64,000 nt of DNA, taken from positions 25,385,615 through 25,449,614 of the forward strand of contig OW203723.1 of NCBI GenBank assembly GCA_934045075.1, given 5' to 3'. Of the stretch, positions 10,480-21,362 are shown piece by piece. Under the pieces are notes generated by a model. The model was given only the letters and a program-made list of their open reading frames with translations, was not told where the DNA came from and did not search any database. The position numbers and the translations under genes are program-made. Each line of letters opens with the position of its first letter. Positions within the stretch are counted from its first letter, which is position 1. This DNA is from Yponomeuta sedellus. Lineage: Eukaryota > Arthropoda > Insecta > Lepidoptera > Yponomeutidae.

Positions 10480-10650
10480 TTTGAAGAAAAACATCGTGAG
10501 GAAAACTGAGTAGCTGAAGTGTTCAAAAACCTCAGCGCTTGAAATTGCCAATCCGCGGTGGGCACGCTTGGTAATTGAGCCCATACTATCTCTTTCTGAG
10601 AGAAGGCCTGTGCCCTGCAGTGGGACGAATATAGCCTACTTAAAAGAACG
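10480..10650 (+). mobile_element. F-family SINE, tail half
   Basis: AACATCGTGAGGAAAACTGAG, CCTCAGCGCTTGAAATTGCC, GTGGGCACGCTTGG, TCTGAGAGAAGGCCTGTGCC and CTGCAGTGGGACGAATATAG give the standard F tail (type 1). The tRNA-like head is absent. Confidence 0.6.
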
Positions 10651-10844
10651 TAAAAGTGCTTGTTCATGAAAGGTTAATCTTGGAACTGCCTCGTCACACC
10701 ATTGACATAAAACGCGGCAAATTAAGGTTATTATTAAACGTGACTGACACAAAAAGTGCACGGTATAGTTAACAGAGTTACGTCATTATTTTAATATGGA
10801 TTTTGATTTTAATTTTGAAATAAAATATTATTATTATTATATTA

Positions 10845-11029
10845 CTAGCTGACCTAGCGAACTTTGTACCGCCTAACAGTCGAATATTAGCTTTTTTTAT
10901 TTTTCTCTCCGTAACAATCATCCTCGAAATTCAAGGAATATTCTAAAAAAAGAATTAGCGAAATCGGTTCAGCTGCTCTCGAGATTTGCACTTACCAACA
11001 CATTCGGGGATTCATTTTTAAACTATAGA
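10845..11029 (-). mobile_element. Small non-autonomous Helitron-like element
   Basis: Minus strand: A|TCTATAGTTTAAAAATGAAT...GTCAGCTAG|T. It is 185 bp and closely similar to 3108-3290 in the middle (GAATGTGTTGGTAAGTGC, CTGAACCGATTTCGCTAATT). No coding capacity. Confidence 0.65.
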
Positions 11030-11304
11030 TTATTATTGAACGACCAAAATTTATATTCACATACATGAAAAACGATTCACAGATGATTGACAGATCATCA
11101 CACATACTCACACACACTCAACATGAGACAAAACTACACAACAATATATAGGTATTTGACTTTGCCTGTGGTCTAGTCTAAATTAAAGTTTTATCGATTT
11201 TCGATATTTATCGGTCGATTTTTGGGACTCTAGGATGAACTGAAACTGGGGGAGGGGGCGGGACGGGAGAGGATCTTTTCGGGCTCTCTAATGTTTGCTG
11301 GAAG

Positions 11305-11321
11305 AAATCTCTTTCAGAGAT

Positions 11322-11373
<52 letters not shown>

Positions 11374-11525
11374 GAACACTTTATTGTACATAAAAATGGA
11401 AATTACACTGATATTTCTTAACCTGAGAGTACAGACGGCGGCCTTATCACTAAAAGTGATCTCTTCCAGACAACCTTCGGATGAACTGGACTAATACATT
11501 AGAGAAGGAAGTAGATGTACAAAAA
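11305..11525 (-). repeat. T-family tail with (GATA)n
   Basis: A GATA tetranucleotide tract (about 11,324-11,373) is followed by CACTTTATTGTACATAAAAA, GACGGCGGCCTTATCACT and GATCTCTTCCAGACAACCTT. On the minus strand this is ...GTACAATAAAG-TG-(TATC)n, a retroposon 3' end with its microsatellite tail. Confidence 0.65.
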
Positions 11526-12149
11526 AAAAACATAGAAAACATTAATTTCAGAGGTTCCAAATACACGCCTCAATAACAGTGTGAATAAATAAAAAAAATA
11601 AATAAATAAATAAGCTCGCCTTTGTACATGTTATTTCTTTTGTAATGACCTGTTAAATGTTTCGTGTGCAAGAAAGTATAATAATAATAATTATATACCT
11701 AACTCATCATCGGTTTCCGCGGCGCCAAACTTACCAGCTAACACTTTATCTGTAAAGTCAATCTTTTGATGAACTAAGATTTTTATGTCATATTTTCTTT
11801 GATTTGTTACTTTCGCTGTGTTTTTAATAGCAAGCTGCAGGCTGACATATAAGAACATTACGAAATTAACGCATAAAAAGTAGATTGTATTTTTTACAGT
11901 TTCATGATGAAAAGATCTGAGTAATTGAGAGCTGAGGCGTAATGACTCCAACTAACGCCGTTTGCTGAGTGTATTTATGTAACGTTAAATTAGTATAGTG
12001 CGATGGCGAAGAGCTATATTGTTATCGTGAATGTCTGATCGAACCCATTGAGCTTGAAATTGTAAAAAAGTCAATGTGTCAAGCAAGACTAGCTTTTAAA
12101 TCCCGTCAGAAACTTAGTAGAGTATGACCAGCACAAATGCAAATTTACT
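11526..12149. other. No gene recognised; retroposon tail at the start
   Basis: Positions 11,600-11,690 carry the tail also seen near 480 and 25,160 (TTTGTACATGTTATTTC, CCTGTTAAATGTTTCGTGTG). The rest is not identified. An 86-codon minus-strand open frame at 11,691-11,951 has no recognisable domain. Confidence 0.35.
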
Positions 12150-12835
12150 AGCTTGCTGGATTAGACAACTATTATGGCATACTACTGTGGGGACGGGCAG
12201 CAGACATTGAGACCATCTTCGTCTTGCAGAAGAGAGCGATCAGTTTTATTTATAGGCTGGGTAGTAGAGATTCGTTAAGAGATTTCTTTAAAGAAACTAA
12301 CATCCTGACAGTTGCCAGTCAGTATATATATGAAAACATTATGTACGTTAGGAAAAATATCAGTAACTTTAAAACTTTAGGTAGCCAACACAATGTAAAT
12401 ACTAGAAATAAACATAAACTTTTGTTCCCACTATTTAGGCTGGCAAAGGTTAATACATCCTTCATGGGGCATTGTATACGCTTATATAATAAAATCCCTG
12501 AAGATATATTAAGCTTGCCTGAATCGCGGTTCAAAAAATATGTTAAGCACACTTTGTGCCAAAAGGGCTACTATAACATAAAGGATTATTTAGATGACAA
12601 TGAGGTCTGGAATGAAAGCCAGTACAATGTATGAGTTCTATGTTTATAATAATTATGTAAACTATGTTAATTAAGGACTTTTGAAAAGACTAAGTTAGGA
12701 GTTTTTTTGTCCATTTTTTCTCCTAAATGATCTAGATTTTGAAATGGACACCTAGTTTGAATTGTAACGTTCATTAAGCCGCAGTTTCTGTGCTACTTTG
12801 AATAAAACCTTTTCATTTCATTACATACGTTTTCA
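12150..12835 (+). mobile_element. 5'-truncated non-LTR retrotransposon (L family)
   Basis: The readable part is the end of an ORF2-like reverse transcriptase plus the 3' UTR. The UTR carries TGGACACCTAGTTTGAATTG, GTTCATTAAGCCGCAGTTTC and a terminal TTTGAATAAAACC with AATAAA. Four further loci in the window carry only this tail (8596, 29,583, 46,780, 56,155). The 5' breakpoint is uncertain, near 12,150. Confidence 0.7.
12163..12634 (+). pseudogene. Non-LTR reverse transcriptase C-terminal fragment (L family)
   Basis: The plus-strand frame reads through YYGILLWGRAADIETIF and then LQKRAISFIYRLGSRDSLRD, ILTVASQYIYE and KIPEDILSLPESRFKKYVK, ending at a stop at 12,634. The G-x-x-LWG then LQKRAIR... 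pattern is the region after the palm/thumb in Jockey/CR1-like LINE ORF2 proteins, where the C-terminus follows the polymerase domain. No catalytic YADD motif is present because the element is 5'-truncated. The longest ATG-initiated piece, 12,224-12,634, is not a genuine start. There is no premature stop in the surviving part, so the insertion may not be very old. The clade assignment is an inference from these motifs. Confidence 0.7.
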
Positions 12836-12852
12836 AGTAATGAATAATTGAT

Positions 12853-13090
12853 GACGGCCTCGGTGGCGCAGCGGTTTGGCACGCTGCTGTAAAATCGAAG
12901 GTTTCGGGTTCGATCCCCGGCCGGGTCAAACTAGGAAAGCAACTTTTCTAGTTTGTCTCGGGTCTTGGATGTTATCTATGTATTAAATCTATCGTCGAGT
13001 TAGCACCTATAACACATGTCATTTAAATGTACTTAGTTTACGGCTAACGAGATCTGTGTAATATGTCCATGAATATTTATTTATTTATTA
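12853..13090 (+). mobile_element. B-family tRNA-derived SINE
   Basis: tRNA-like head GACGGCCTCGGTGGCGCAGC with B box GGTTCGATCCCCGGCC, then the conserved body CTCGGGTCTTGGATGTTATC, ATCGTCGAGTTAGCACC, GTAATATGTCCATGAATATT, and a short TTTA tail. This is the most complete B copy; others are at 21,363, 45,982, 50,525 and 61,549. Confidence 0.8.
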
Positions 13091-13327
13091 TGAAGCTAAT
13101 CTGATTGTGGCACTTCTGACAATCACTTATACCAAGTAGCGGGTAATAATTAGTGTCTTCGTTGTAAATTTCGTAACGTATTTATCATGCAAAAATTAGA
13201 TGTATAGATGGGTAGATGGACGGATGAATGGGTCTGCGAAACTTCATCGATCTTAGTTTAAAATTAAGTAAAGTTGTGTCTTATATAATATATGTCCAAG
13301 TTAATTTTTTTACATACAATACAATTT

Positions 13328-13605
13328 TTATGGCGCTGGTAGAGGGGTGGTGGAATATCGGCTTCTCAATCGGGAGGTCGTGGGTTCGTACATTTGTGAA
13401 GTTGTAGTATCAATACCACTCTCTAACGGTAAAGGAAAACCTCGTGAGGAAACCTAACAAACCTCACAAACCTCAGCGCTAAAATGCCAATCTGCGGTGG
13501 ACACGCGTGGTGATAAAGCTCTTTACTCTCTTTTACTCTCTCTCTCTCTCTTAGAGAAGGCATTTGCCCTACAACGGGACGCATATAGGTTGCATTATAA
13601 TGTAA
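13328..13605 (+). mobile_element. F-family SINE, near full length
   Basis: Head TGGCGCTGGTAGAGGGGTGG and GGAGGTCGTGGGTTCG (B box decayed), body GTACATTTGTGAAGTTG and GAAAACCTCGTGAGG, then tail type 1 (CTCAGCGCTAAAATGCC, GGTGGACACGCGTGG, AGAGAAGGCATTTGCCC). It contains a (TC)n expansion in the tail. Confidence 0.7.
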
Positions 13606-13957
13606 AATAAAGTGTTCTCTATCTATCTATATTTTTGTACTAAAAACTATTTGTTTCTTACCAGTTATACCTTCTAAGTGCACTGATAGTATGCAAATAC
13701 AGTTGAGTTAATATGTTACAGCTGCCCTCTGCAATTATGCAAAACCACTTTTTGTTATGCAATTTTTATGATTTGTGAAGACAAATAAATGTTGTGTTAA
13801 CATTAACGTTATCTGTTATGAACAATTAGTTTCCTGCGGATGTTGTATAATGATATAATAAAAAACTAACCAAGGGTTTCTGTAAAACTTAAGCTTTACA
13901 GGTAGGTATGGCACAACTCAAAAAGATCAATAGTAACATTAACATTTAAAAATTTAC

Positions 13958-14122
13958 ATACAGGAACATACATTGCTTCTGGCCCCACACTAGGATACCC
14001 TGTGACGATATCACAAACATGTTTAATCTACGACTTGGAGTTTTTTTTGTCCCCAGCCGAGATTTGAATCCGGGACCTCTTGCATAGTAGGCAGTTGCGC
14101 TACCGCTACGCCACAGAGGTCG
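13958..14122 (-). mobile_element. C-family SINE
   Basis: Minus-strand copy with tail GTATCCTAGTGTGGGGCC, and a head whose B box is decayed (GATTTGAATCC on the plus strand). The middle is shorter than in the 7009 copy. Confidence 0.7.
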
Positions 14123-14144
14123 ATAGAATAAGACAAAAACTCCT

Positions 14145-14343
14145 ACTTGAATGACTGCCTCGTTGGTTTAGCGCTAGCGCTATCTCGTCTGTTTCGTGAT
14201 TCAGTCGTGGGTTCGATTCCTACTGGAGGCCGTATTTTGGAGACTGGGCGTATTTCCATGTTAATGAACTCCTTGCTTGGTTACCATAGCACAGGGTATC
14301 ATAGTTTGGGACAGGGACCAGCGATTGTGTTGTCTGAAAGTGG

Positions 14344-14344
<1 letters not shown>
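14145..14344 (+). mobile_element. E-family tRNA-derived SINE
   Basis: tRNA-like head: GACTGCCTCGTTGGTTTAGC (A-box region) and GGGTTCGATTCCTACTGG (B box). The tail TTGGTTACCATAGCACAGGG / AGTTTGGGACAGGGACC is homologous to the C-family tail. A second E copy is at 35,047-35,250. It ends in the (TA)n tract that follows. Confidence 0.7.

Positions 14345-14420
<76 letters not shown>
14345..14420. repeat. (TA)n microsatellite
   Basis: 38 uninterrupted TA units followed by AT-rich sequence to 14,450. It is the simple-sequence tail of the E-family SINE. The open frame that crosses it is an artefact of the dinucleotide repeat. Confidence 0.95.
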
Positions 14421-14425
<5 letters not shown>

Positions 14426-14450
14426 TTATATATAAATATATAAATAAATA

Positions 14451-15406
14451 GGTTTTTAAATTTGTTCCTTAGCACGGGTTAGTGCATTAAAATAAAAATT
14501 GTATAATCATGTGGGTACAGTGATATCGTTCCGATGTTAAACCTAACTGCAAAGTAAGTAGTCGGGGCTGTAAGTAATGCAGTTTGCTTAAGTCAGATGT
14601 CGCTGCCTGCACGTAATACAGAGAATAGTGTAAAGAGGTTCGAAATTTCACTGATGCCGTGAGTCGCCCATTGGCTCAATTGGTAGAGCGCTGGCACGGA
14701 TAGCCAGAGGTTGCGGGTTCGAATCCCGGCATGGGTGAAATTTTTAGCCTCTAAATAGGTTTTTAAATTTGTTCCTTAGCACGGGTTAGTGCATTAAAAT
14801 AAAAAATTGTATAATCATGTGGGTACAGTGATATCGTTCCGATGTTAAACCTAACTGCAAAGTAGGTAGTCGGGGCTGTAAGTAATGCAATTTGCTTAAG
14901 TCAGATGTCGCTGCCTGTACGTAATACAGAGAATAGTGTAAAGAGGTTCGAAATTTCACTGATGCCGTGAGTCGCCCATTGGCTCAATTGGTAGAGCGCT
15001 GGCACGGATAGCCAGAGGTTGCGGGTTCGAATCCCGGCATGGGTGAAATTTTTAGCCTCTAAATAGGTTTTTAAATTTGTTCCTTAGCACGGGTTAGTGC
15101 ATTAAAATAAAAATTGTATAATCATGTGGGTACAGTGATATCGTTCCGATGTTAAACCTAACTGCAAAGTAGGTAGTCGGGGCTGTAAGTAATGCAATTT
15201 GCTTAAGTCAGATGTCGCTGCCTGTACGTAATACAGAGAATAGTGTAAAGAGGTTCGAAATTTTACTGATGCCGTGAGTCGCCCATTGGCTCAATTGGTA
15301 GAGCGCTGGCACGGATAGCCAGAGGTTGCGGGTTCGAATCCCGGCATGGGTGAAATTTTTAGCCTCTAAATAGGTTTTTAAATTTGTTCCTTAGCACGGG
15401 TTAGTG
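14451..15406 (+). repeat. Tandem array of family A units (307/308 bp x 3)
   Basis: Three units at 14,451-14,757, 14,758-15,065 and 15,066-15,372, plus a 34-bp partial unit. They differ by only a few substitutions and one A insertion. Each unit contains the tail (TTTGTTCCTTAGCACGGG), the leader (GTAGTCGGGGCTGTAAG, CAGATGTCGCTGCCTG) and a tRNA-like core with A box TGGCTCAATTGG and B box GGTTCGAATCC. The near identity indicates recent tandem amplification. The same 307-bp period recurs at 52,626/52,933. Confidence 0.9.
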
Positions 15407-15559
15407 TATAATAACCTTTTATGTATAATAACCTTTTATGTACCCTGCCCTATATATTTTAGGTAAAAACAAATGGTTAAGATGGAGTAGGCTTGCTCAG
15501 CAAAAGAGTAACTGTGAAAATTCGTCGACTTTTACCACTGTAAAATTGTTAGGGGTCGT

Positions 15560-15730
15560 CTCGTTACTGTCAGAAGCCTTATGGGCGGCTTGATGATTGA
15601 TGACTTCTGACAGTTAGGCCCGCCACTGTCTTACAATCCTCCAACGACCTGACTTGGCCCCCGTAGTGGAGTAAGGCCTAACCTTCCTACAATGCAGGTG
15701 GACACCCGTGCCCCAGCAGAGGGGAAATAC
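15560..15730 (-). repeat. D-family repeat, partial
   Basis: Minus-strand copy: CTTATGGGCGGCTTGATGAT, CCCGCCACTGTCTTACAATC, GACTTGGCCCCCGTAGTGGA and the GATGCAGG-like start. The 3' half of D is missing. Confidence 0.65.
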
Positions 15731-16480
15731 AAAATGGTTGATGGATATCGATCGATCTCGTTACTTATTAGTTTTACGTAAACGACGAGTTTTTCCCTTT
15801 GAAATTAACGTTTGATCTGGGCCGAACGGAGTGCGTAATTTAAATGTGTGCAAATTGAAATAAAATTTAAAAACCCTTATAAATTGAAAAAAACTCAAAA
15901 TAACATAGACTTACAAGTACGCTTGTATCCCTGAGGGTTAGGCAGAGCCCAGGTTCTGCGTAAAATAAACTCATAGAATAAAAGTTGTCAAGTTGTCGCG
16001 TCAAGAGTAGACCAAGGTCTGTGCCTACTCCACCAGGTTATAGGCGTGAGTTTATGTAAAAAAATTATGTTAGTATCTTTTATAGACTTTAGCAATTTCA
16101 TCTACGTAATGACATACGTAGATTTCTTGTACAGCGACAACTGGTACCCTCATTTACCTTCGACGGATGAAGAGACGGCTCAAAAGCTGCAGCGCCTGGG
16201 TAATTGTTTTCATTGACTTTCATAAACTGGCGTTAAATGCATTGAAAACCTGTTAGTTTAACTTAATTATCCTATTACGACGGTTACGTTACTCACGCGA
16301 GTGGAAAGAGCAAAAAGTTGCCGATAACTATTATCTTTCCGTGGCTATAACAATTTCAATCAATGACTCGTTTGCATTTCCTTGTTCGATCCAATTACGT
16401 TGCTGTTACATGAAGGCAAGTACAGAAGGTTAACTTTTATAGGGATTTAGTATTCTTACTGGATTTATGAAAAAACTAAC
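15731..16480. other. No gene; weak repeat traces
   Basis: Around 15,915-16,045 a block with TATCCCTGAGGGTTAGGCAG resembles the 3' edge of the Y repeat at 50,255. Around 16,150-16,215 there are traces of the G tail (AGCTGCAGCGCCTGGG). Otherwise not recognised. Confidence 0.3.
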
Positions 16481-16489
16481 TTTTACACA

Positions 16490-16690
16490 AACATATTCCT
16501 TTGGTCTTGTCCCCAAACTAGTACACCATGTTCTACATCGATATCACATCCATTGAAATACACCCAGACTGATGAAATTCGTAAAAAAGTGCGAATCGAA
16601 CCTAACCACCATGACCCACAAATCATAGTGGTAATCTCATTGGCGATGTTGCATCGAATCAGTCAAATACATTAGGAACTTAGTGTTGAG
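16490..16690 (-). repeat. Degenerate E/C-type SINE
   Basis: TTGTCCCCAAACTAGTACACC resembles the reverse complement of the E/C tail, and GTGCGAATCGAACCTAACC and ATAGTGGTAATCTC fit a decayed tRNA-like head. Weak support. Confidence 0.35.
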
Positions 16691-16699
16691 TGCACTGCG

Positions 16700-17880
16700 T
16701 TGATGTCTTTAGTATGAACGACAATAATTTGAATTTTATTACTTACTTATTGTGGGATTGCTGACTTTAGAGTGAGGTATTGTGGGAACCATATATTTTA
16801 AAGCAATTTATTAATTTAAAACAAAGAATTCATTATATTTTAGTCAAATGTATTTTTATTACAGTGGAATTATTTTATTTCTAACATTAACTTTAAGTGC
16901 AAAAACCATTTTCACAATAAATGAAGTCGGTTAAAAATAGCACTATTATTATTATATTAGAGTATAATTTCAAATTGATTTCTTTATTTCTAATGGGCCT
17001 TTAAATGATTCTTAATATTTACATACAGTGACTAGTATTCTTGACATGTTCTATAGGTTTCATAATAAGATAAATGAGATGAATTTAAACGGCATAAAAC
17101 TATTAATTATTAATAAATAAACCAAGTAAACTGTATGATTTCCTACTTCGTGCCTTTCTGAAAAAACCCTTTATTTTTAAATAACTAATCATTGTTTTAA
17201 AATTATTGTCATTACTTTTACCACTCATTTCTGTATAATACGAAGTAGCATTATCTATGTCATTGTTTTAAAGTAATAAATATTATTTTTGAAATATTAT
17301 ATAGATCTAATAACAAGATGAAGTGAACTTTCTGATATCCAATTTTCGTCTGTTACAGAAGAATTGTAGACGAGTGGAGTAACAATTTCTTCGTGTATGT
17401 TTACGTGGGGCACATGTAATGTTTCGGCTAAGAATAGACGCAATGCTAATGAACCTAGCAACAAGACTGCCGACAAAAAGCCTTTAAGCCTAAACTCGTT
17501 ACGACACTCACTTGAGCTGTGAGAAAATGCGAATTGGCACAAAACTAACCGGCCAGTGGAAATTGCATCTTCTAGGGCAAGTTGAACACCGAGGCTGTGT
17601 GCTTCTGGTCTCCGTCGGATTATAGACAGTTATGATCTAAGGTCGTCGAACTCCCGGGCAAATCTAGAGCATTTCCATTAGAGCTGTGACAATTACCCAA
17701 AGCAGGTAGGGCAGCGGCTGAGCAAATAGCTTTAGCCTAAACAAAGCAAACCGTATAGGCTTTTAGCGCCATATTTATTAAACAACACCTTTCCTTCTTA
17801 GAGTCAATTTATTTAATCTGTAATTAAGTCTTTTTCTTGTACTATTTTTTTTGTGAGTGTTTTATGGAATTGTGTTTTTA
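16700..17880. other. No recognisable feature
   Basis: Very AT-rich DNA followed by a more mixed part at 17,300-17,750. No gene, splice-supported exon or repeat could be recognised. Confidence 0.4.
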
Positions 17881-17884
17881 TAGA

Positions 17885-17962
17885 TTCGATTAGAAAATTC
17901 TTCATTGCACAAAAAATGCTTGTTTGTACAAAGGCGAGCTTAACACTTATGAGTGTTTTTTT
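17885..17962 (-). repeat. Retroposon tail (T2 type)
   Basis: AAAATTCTTCATTGCACAAA, TGTACAAAGGCGAGCTTAA and GAGTGTTTTTTTCCAGCTAAC recur, diverged, at about 31,020-31,110 and 55,720-55,830. Confidence 0.45.
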
Positions 17963-18430
17963 CCAGCTAACTTTGGGTTATGTATCGGTTTAATAAAAGG
18001 CTGTAAGGGTTTTCACCGAGGTATCATTGTGTATGGAACTTAACATTTCTGATTTCTTGAGGTAATCGTTCATTAGACTAGTTAAAGAAACGCGCAACAT
18101 TATAAACGTGTTTTTACGAGTTATCTAACTTTCGGAGTTAAAGACCAATAACATTGTTACAAACAAAAGTAATTACTCACAACAAGCCGTGGCAAACGCT
18201 GTCACGTTTTTTGAAGCGCGAAAAACAGTCGGTTCTCATAAATGGTCAAATGAATCAATGGTTTTGTCGGAGCGTGATATCGGAATTACGAAACCTTGTT
18301 AAAAAGCTGCTTTGAACCGTTTAAGACGACTGAGGTCGAAGCATTGTGTTTCCTTGGATGCGAGTCAAGCACTATTGAATTCGGTTTCAATGGCAAAAAA
18401 TCTGTAATAACACTAGACTATTGTTATTCG
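17963..18430. other. No recognisable feature
   Basis: No gene or repeat recognised. Confidence 0.35.
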
Positions 18431-18900
18431 ATGACTGTTTAGAATAGAAGTTTGATTTTTGAACGCAGACTACTTAACAGAGTTGACAATTGTCGGATGA
18501 GTCCGTGCACATTTTGTCCTCTTGTTGGTTGTAAAAAGCGTGGAGCGTTTTTGTTGGCCCAAATTGGTGTGGCAATTAGATTGCCGGGCTTGTATCTTCG
18601 TGTGGAGTGCAAAATAAACACAGGGAAGGGTCCTTGTGGTTGTGGGCGACGGATCGCCCAAAATAGTGGACATATGCAATTAGTGAAACGCGGTCATGAA
18701 AGTGCACTGCAGGTACGTAGCTTTATGGGGAAAGAGCTCTTGGGGGTAGACGGGGAAGTCTAGGGATCCCCAAACCTCAGTGCACCCACCCCGGGCGGCG
18801 CCGGCTGCCGGGTCAAGAGGCGTTGACGCGGACAGAGTGAGTTGTTTATAGCATTAGTTTAGTATTAGTTTTTAGTATTAGTTTTAATTGGGTCCTTTAC
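18431..18900. other. Unidentified block with a GC-rich end
   Basis: Distinct from its AT-rich surroundings. 18,620-18,840 is GC-rich and includes CACCCACCCCGGGCGGCGCC, GGCTGCCGGGTCAAGAGGCG and TTGACGCGGACAGAGTGAG. A 103-codon plus-strand frame (18,452-18,763) has several Cys/His residues (CTFCPLVGC, PCGCG) but no domain I can name. Most likely a fragment of an unidentified transposable element. A host exon is not excluded. Confidence 0.3.
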
Positions 18901-18989
18901 CCAACAATGACTTTTAAAACACTTGTAAAACTGCCTCTTAACGTTTGTTGTTACGTTTGTCGATTCGCCGTCTCCACTCTAGATAAAGC

Positions 18990-19130
18990 AAACCAGCATT
19001 GGAAAACGCAGCGTAGGACGCCTTGTGGAGCGATGACATTCACAAAGCAGTGGGCAGTGACTGAAAGAGGAGAGCCGAAGATCGGGCTCAGTTGGGAGAG
19101 CCCTATGTCCAGCAAAAGACTTACACACTG
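18990..19130 (+). pseudogene. Decayed RTE-type LINE C-terminal fragment
   Basis: In one frame RSVGRLVER-stop and later VGRALCPA, and in another WESPMSS, echo the RTE C-terminal order seen at 43,778 (K-R-x-VGRP, then W-R-x-x-GEA, CPA). Several stops and frame changes. Assigned by similarity within this window only. Confidence 0.4.
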
Positions 19131-19139
19131 TTTATTTTA

Positions 19140-19794
19140 AAAACTATAGATAACTGACTGATACTGAAAAGGGAACATTTGCTAGTAAATTGTTAGTGAA
19201 AATCCAAAATAAATCTAGAATGGGACGTGACTTTAAATTTTGAGTTAATAATGACAGGACAAGAGGAAGTAAATAACAAAAATGGTGCAAAAAGGTTTAT
19301 GCTGATACAAACTTTATATTTACTGACTGGTAAAAACAAAATTATGTTGGTCAACATTTTGAACAATCAACTAACTTATAGATGCCTTTTTACGCTTCAC
19401 GGTAGATGAAAGCTGTTACCATGCTGGCTATAAAGTAAAAAACGAGGGCTCTATTTGCTGAGAGGCGAACCCAGCGTTTTTTGTATGTGAAAAAGGTTTT
19501 TTTGCCGTCTAGTTCCTCGATAATCAGGCGGGACGAATCACTCCGAGACAGTGAGTTTGGTTGTTTTTTCGCATCACTTGTTTTCATGGAGACTGACCAG
19601 CTGGATATCTCTATTTTCATTCAGTTTCGTGGGGCAGAGCGGTCGCCAGTAATGTTTGCTGCAGGGGGTTCAGTGACGACGTCTAGGACAGTTGGTAATT
19701 CTGACAAGGTTAACGAGCCGTGGGATTTTAAAGGGAAAATGAGAAATATAAATTACTCATCATTAAATTTGTTCTTTAATTATATCGATCGATC
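19140..19794. other. No recognisable feature
   Basis: No gene recognised. A 114-codon plus-strand open frame at 19,481-19,825 overlaps the start of a D fragment and has no identifiable domain. Confidence 0.35.
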
Positions 19795-19878
19795 GATATC
19801 AACCCTTGTATGTCCCCACTGGTAGAGCACGGGTCTCTTCTTGCATTGCAGAAAGGTTAGGCCATAATCCACCACCTC
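19795..19878 (+). repeat. D-family repeat, 5' fragment
   Basis: ATCAACCCTTGTATGTCCCC, AGCACGGGTCTCTTCTTGC and GGTTAGGCCATAATCCACCA match the beginning of D. Confidence 0.7.
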
Positions 19879-20280
19879 CTCCTCCTTTAATTACATAATT
19901 AACGGTAGCTAATGTATTTTTGTAGCAATAGGAATAACGTGTGGATCATATGATTGTTTGATCAACTGTCAGTCTATGTGTTTTTCTCAGAAATCGATAC
20001 TTCTTTGTACAATAGGATCCGTTCATTCTACATAAAAAAAGGAAATTACACAGATAAAAATAATTGTAAATCAATGAAATTGTCTACATCTAGGTACATT
20101 ACTCGACAGATTTAAGATAGCTCATACATTGAAGTTAAAAAGAAAGCTTCACGGCTAACTATTCTTTACGAGTTAACGAGTAGCTGATAGTTAACCAACT
20201 TATAAACATCTTAGAGAGAGCAGGCAGTGGCTGAACACCAGCGCTGGCCCGGGTCAGCACCAGCTGACCCATTGCCTTAT
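19879..20280. other. No gene; T-like trace
   Basis: TTTGTACAATAGGATCC and CATAAAAAAAGGAAATTACA (about 20,010-20,060) resemble part of the T tail. Nothing else recognised. Confidence 0.3.
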
Positions 20281-20289
20281 AATACCACA

Positions 20290-20360
20290 ACCTAGCGTTG
20301 TATTACGTTCAGGCAGCAACATCTGGCTGAAGTAACTTGCATCACTTGCAGCAAGTCTAT
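20290..20360 (-). repeat. Family A leader fragment
   Basis: GTTCAGGCAGCAACATCTGG and CTGAAGTAACTTGCATCACT are the family A leader. The tRNA-like core is absent. Confidence 0.5.
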
Positions 20361-21354
20361 CAAAATTATTGTTTTTAGTAAAATTTTAATGAGGCAAATC
20401 AATATTTTTTTATCTTATCTTAAGGAAAACGTCGTACAGAATTTACTGAAAATTACTTTGCAGAAGTTCTAAAGTTATACAAAACAGGGACTTTAGTTAG
20501 TAAAGCAAAATAAAAATACTCGTATCAATCAAGAAATCCTTCTTCTCGGTTCGTATTTTGACAACCATCTACTGAACTCTGCAATGCGCGTGGCTCGACA
20601 CGAACTTGACTTGTTTTTTCTTTAGAATCTGATAAAGTATCAAAACACGCAATAAACCAACAAAAAGCTTAGCCACATTTGCACAGGTTAAAAGCAATAG
20701 CTGACATAACCTTTTATTGTTATCGATAAGGAACGAAAATACACAAGATTATAGCCATACGATTTCCGTCAAAAGCTTACCGCTAACTAGATTAGATATG
20801 TATGTACTGTTTTGTTTAGCAATATAAAATGAACTTTACTTCCGAAGAATAAGGTTCATTGATATGGTTTTCATAAATTTTGTTGTAGAAATTATTATCA
20901 TAGAGGTGTGGCTGGACTTAGTGTATCGGTCGGATAAGACTCAAAGTAGAATATAAAAGGTTTATGTATACTCTTGAGGTCTAGTTTGCTTTTAAACGAA
21001 AGGCCTTATTATTGCCATCATCATCATCATCCAAAGGCTTATAATCACAGCTGCCCACTGCTGTGTATACACCTTTTTCCCCAAATGTATTTTATTTACT
21101 AAATTTACTACTTAATCTACTAGATAATAATCAATACATTTTTTATGTTTTGGAAAGAATATAATTATCTTAAAAGGCTATTAAAATAAGCGTTCACTAT
21201 AATTGATAATACTATATCGTAGTATTTAGAAGAGTGTCTCTAAGAAATAAGCGTTTCTTTCTGTTTCTCATGTAAAAATAATTATATGGAATGGAAATAA
21301 TCATAAATCAATTTGTTGCAAATTAAACCGCCTTTGAAGGTTAGGTTTATGAAT
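20361..21354. other. No recognisable feature
   Basis: AT-rich DNA. A short CATCATCATC run at about 21,018-21,030 only. Confidence 0.4.
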
Positions 21355-21362
21355 AAAAAAAA

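Noticed and set aside
14147..14443. Protein with a long Tyr-Ile repeat
   Set aside because: Translation of the (TA)n microsatellite following an E-family SINE.
14451..15406. CRISPR array
   Set aside because: Units of 307 bp repeated head to tail with no short repeat/unique spacer pattern, in a eukaryotic context.
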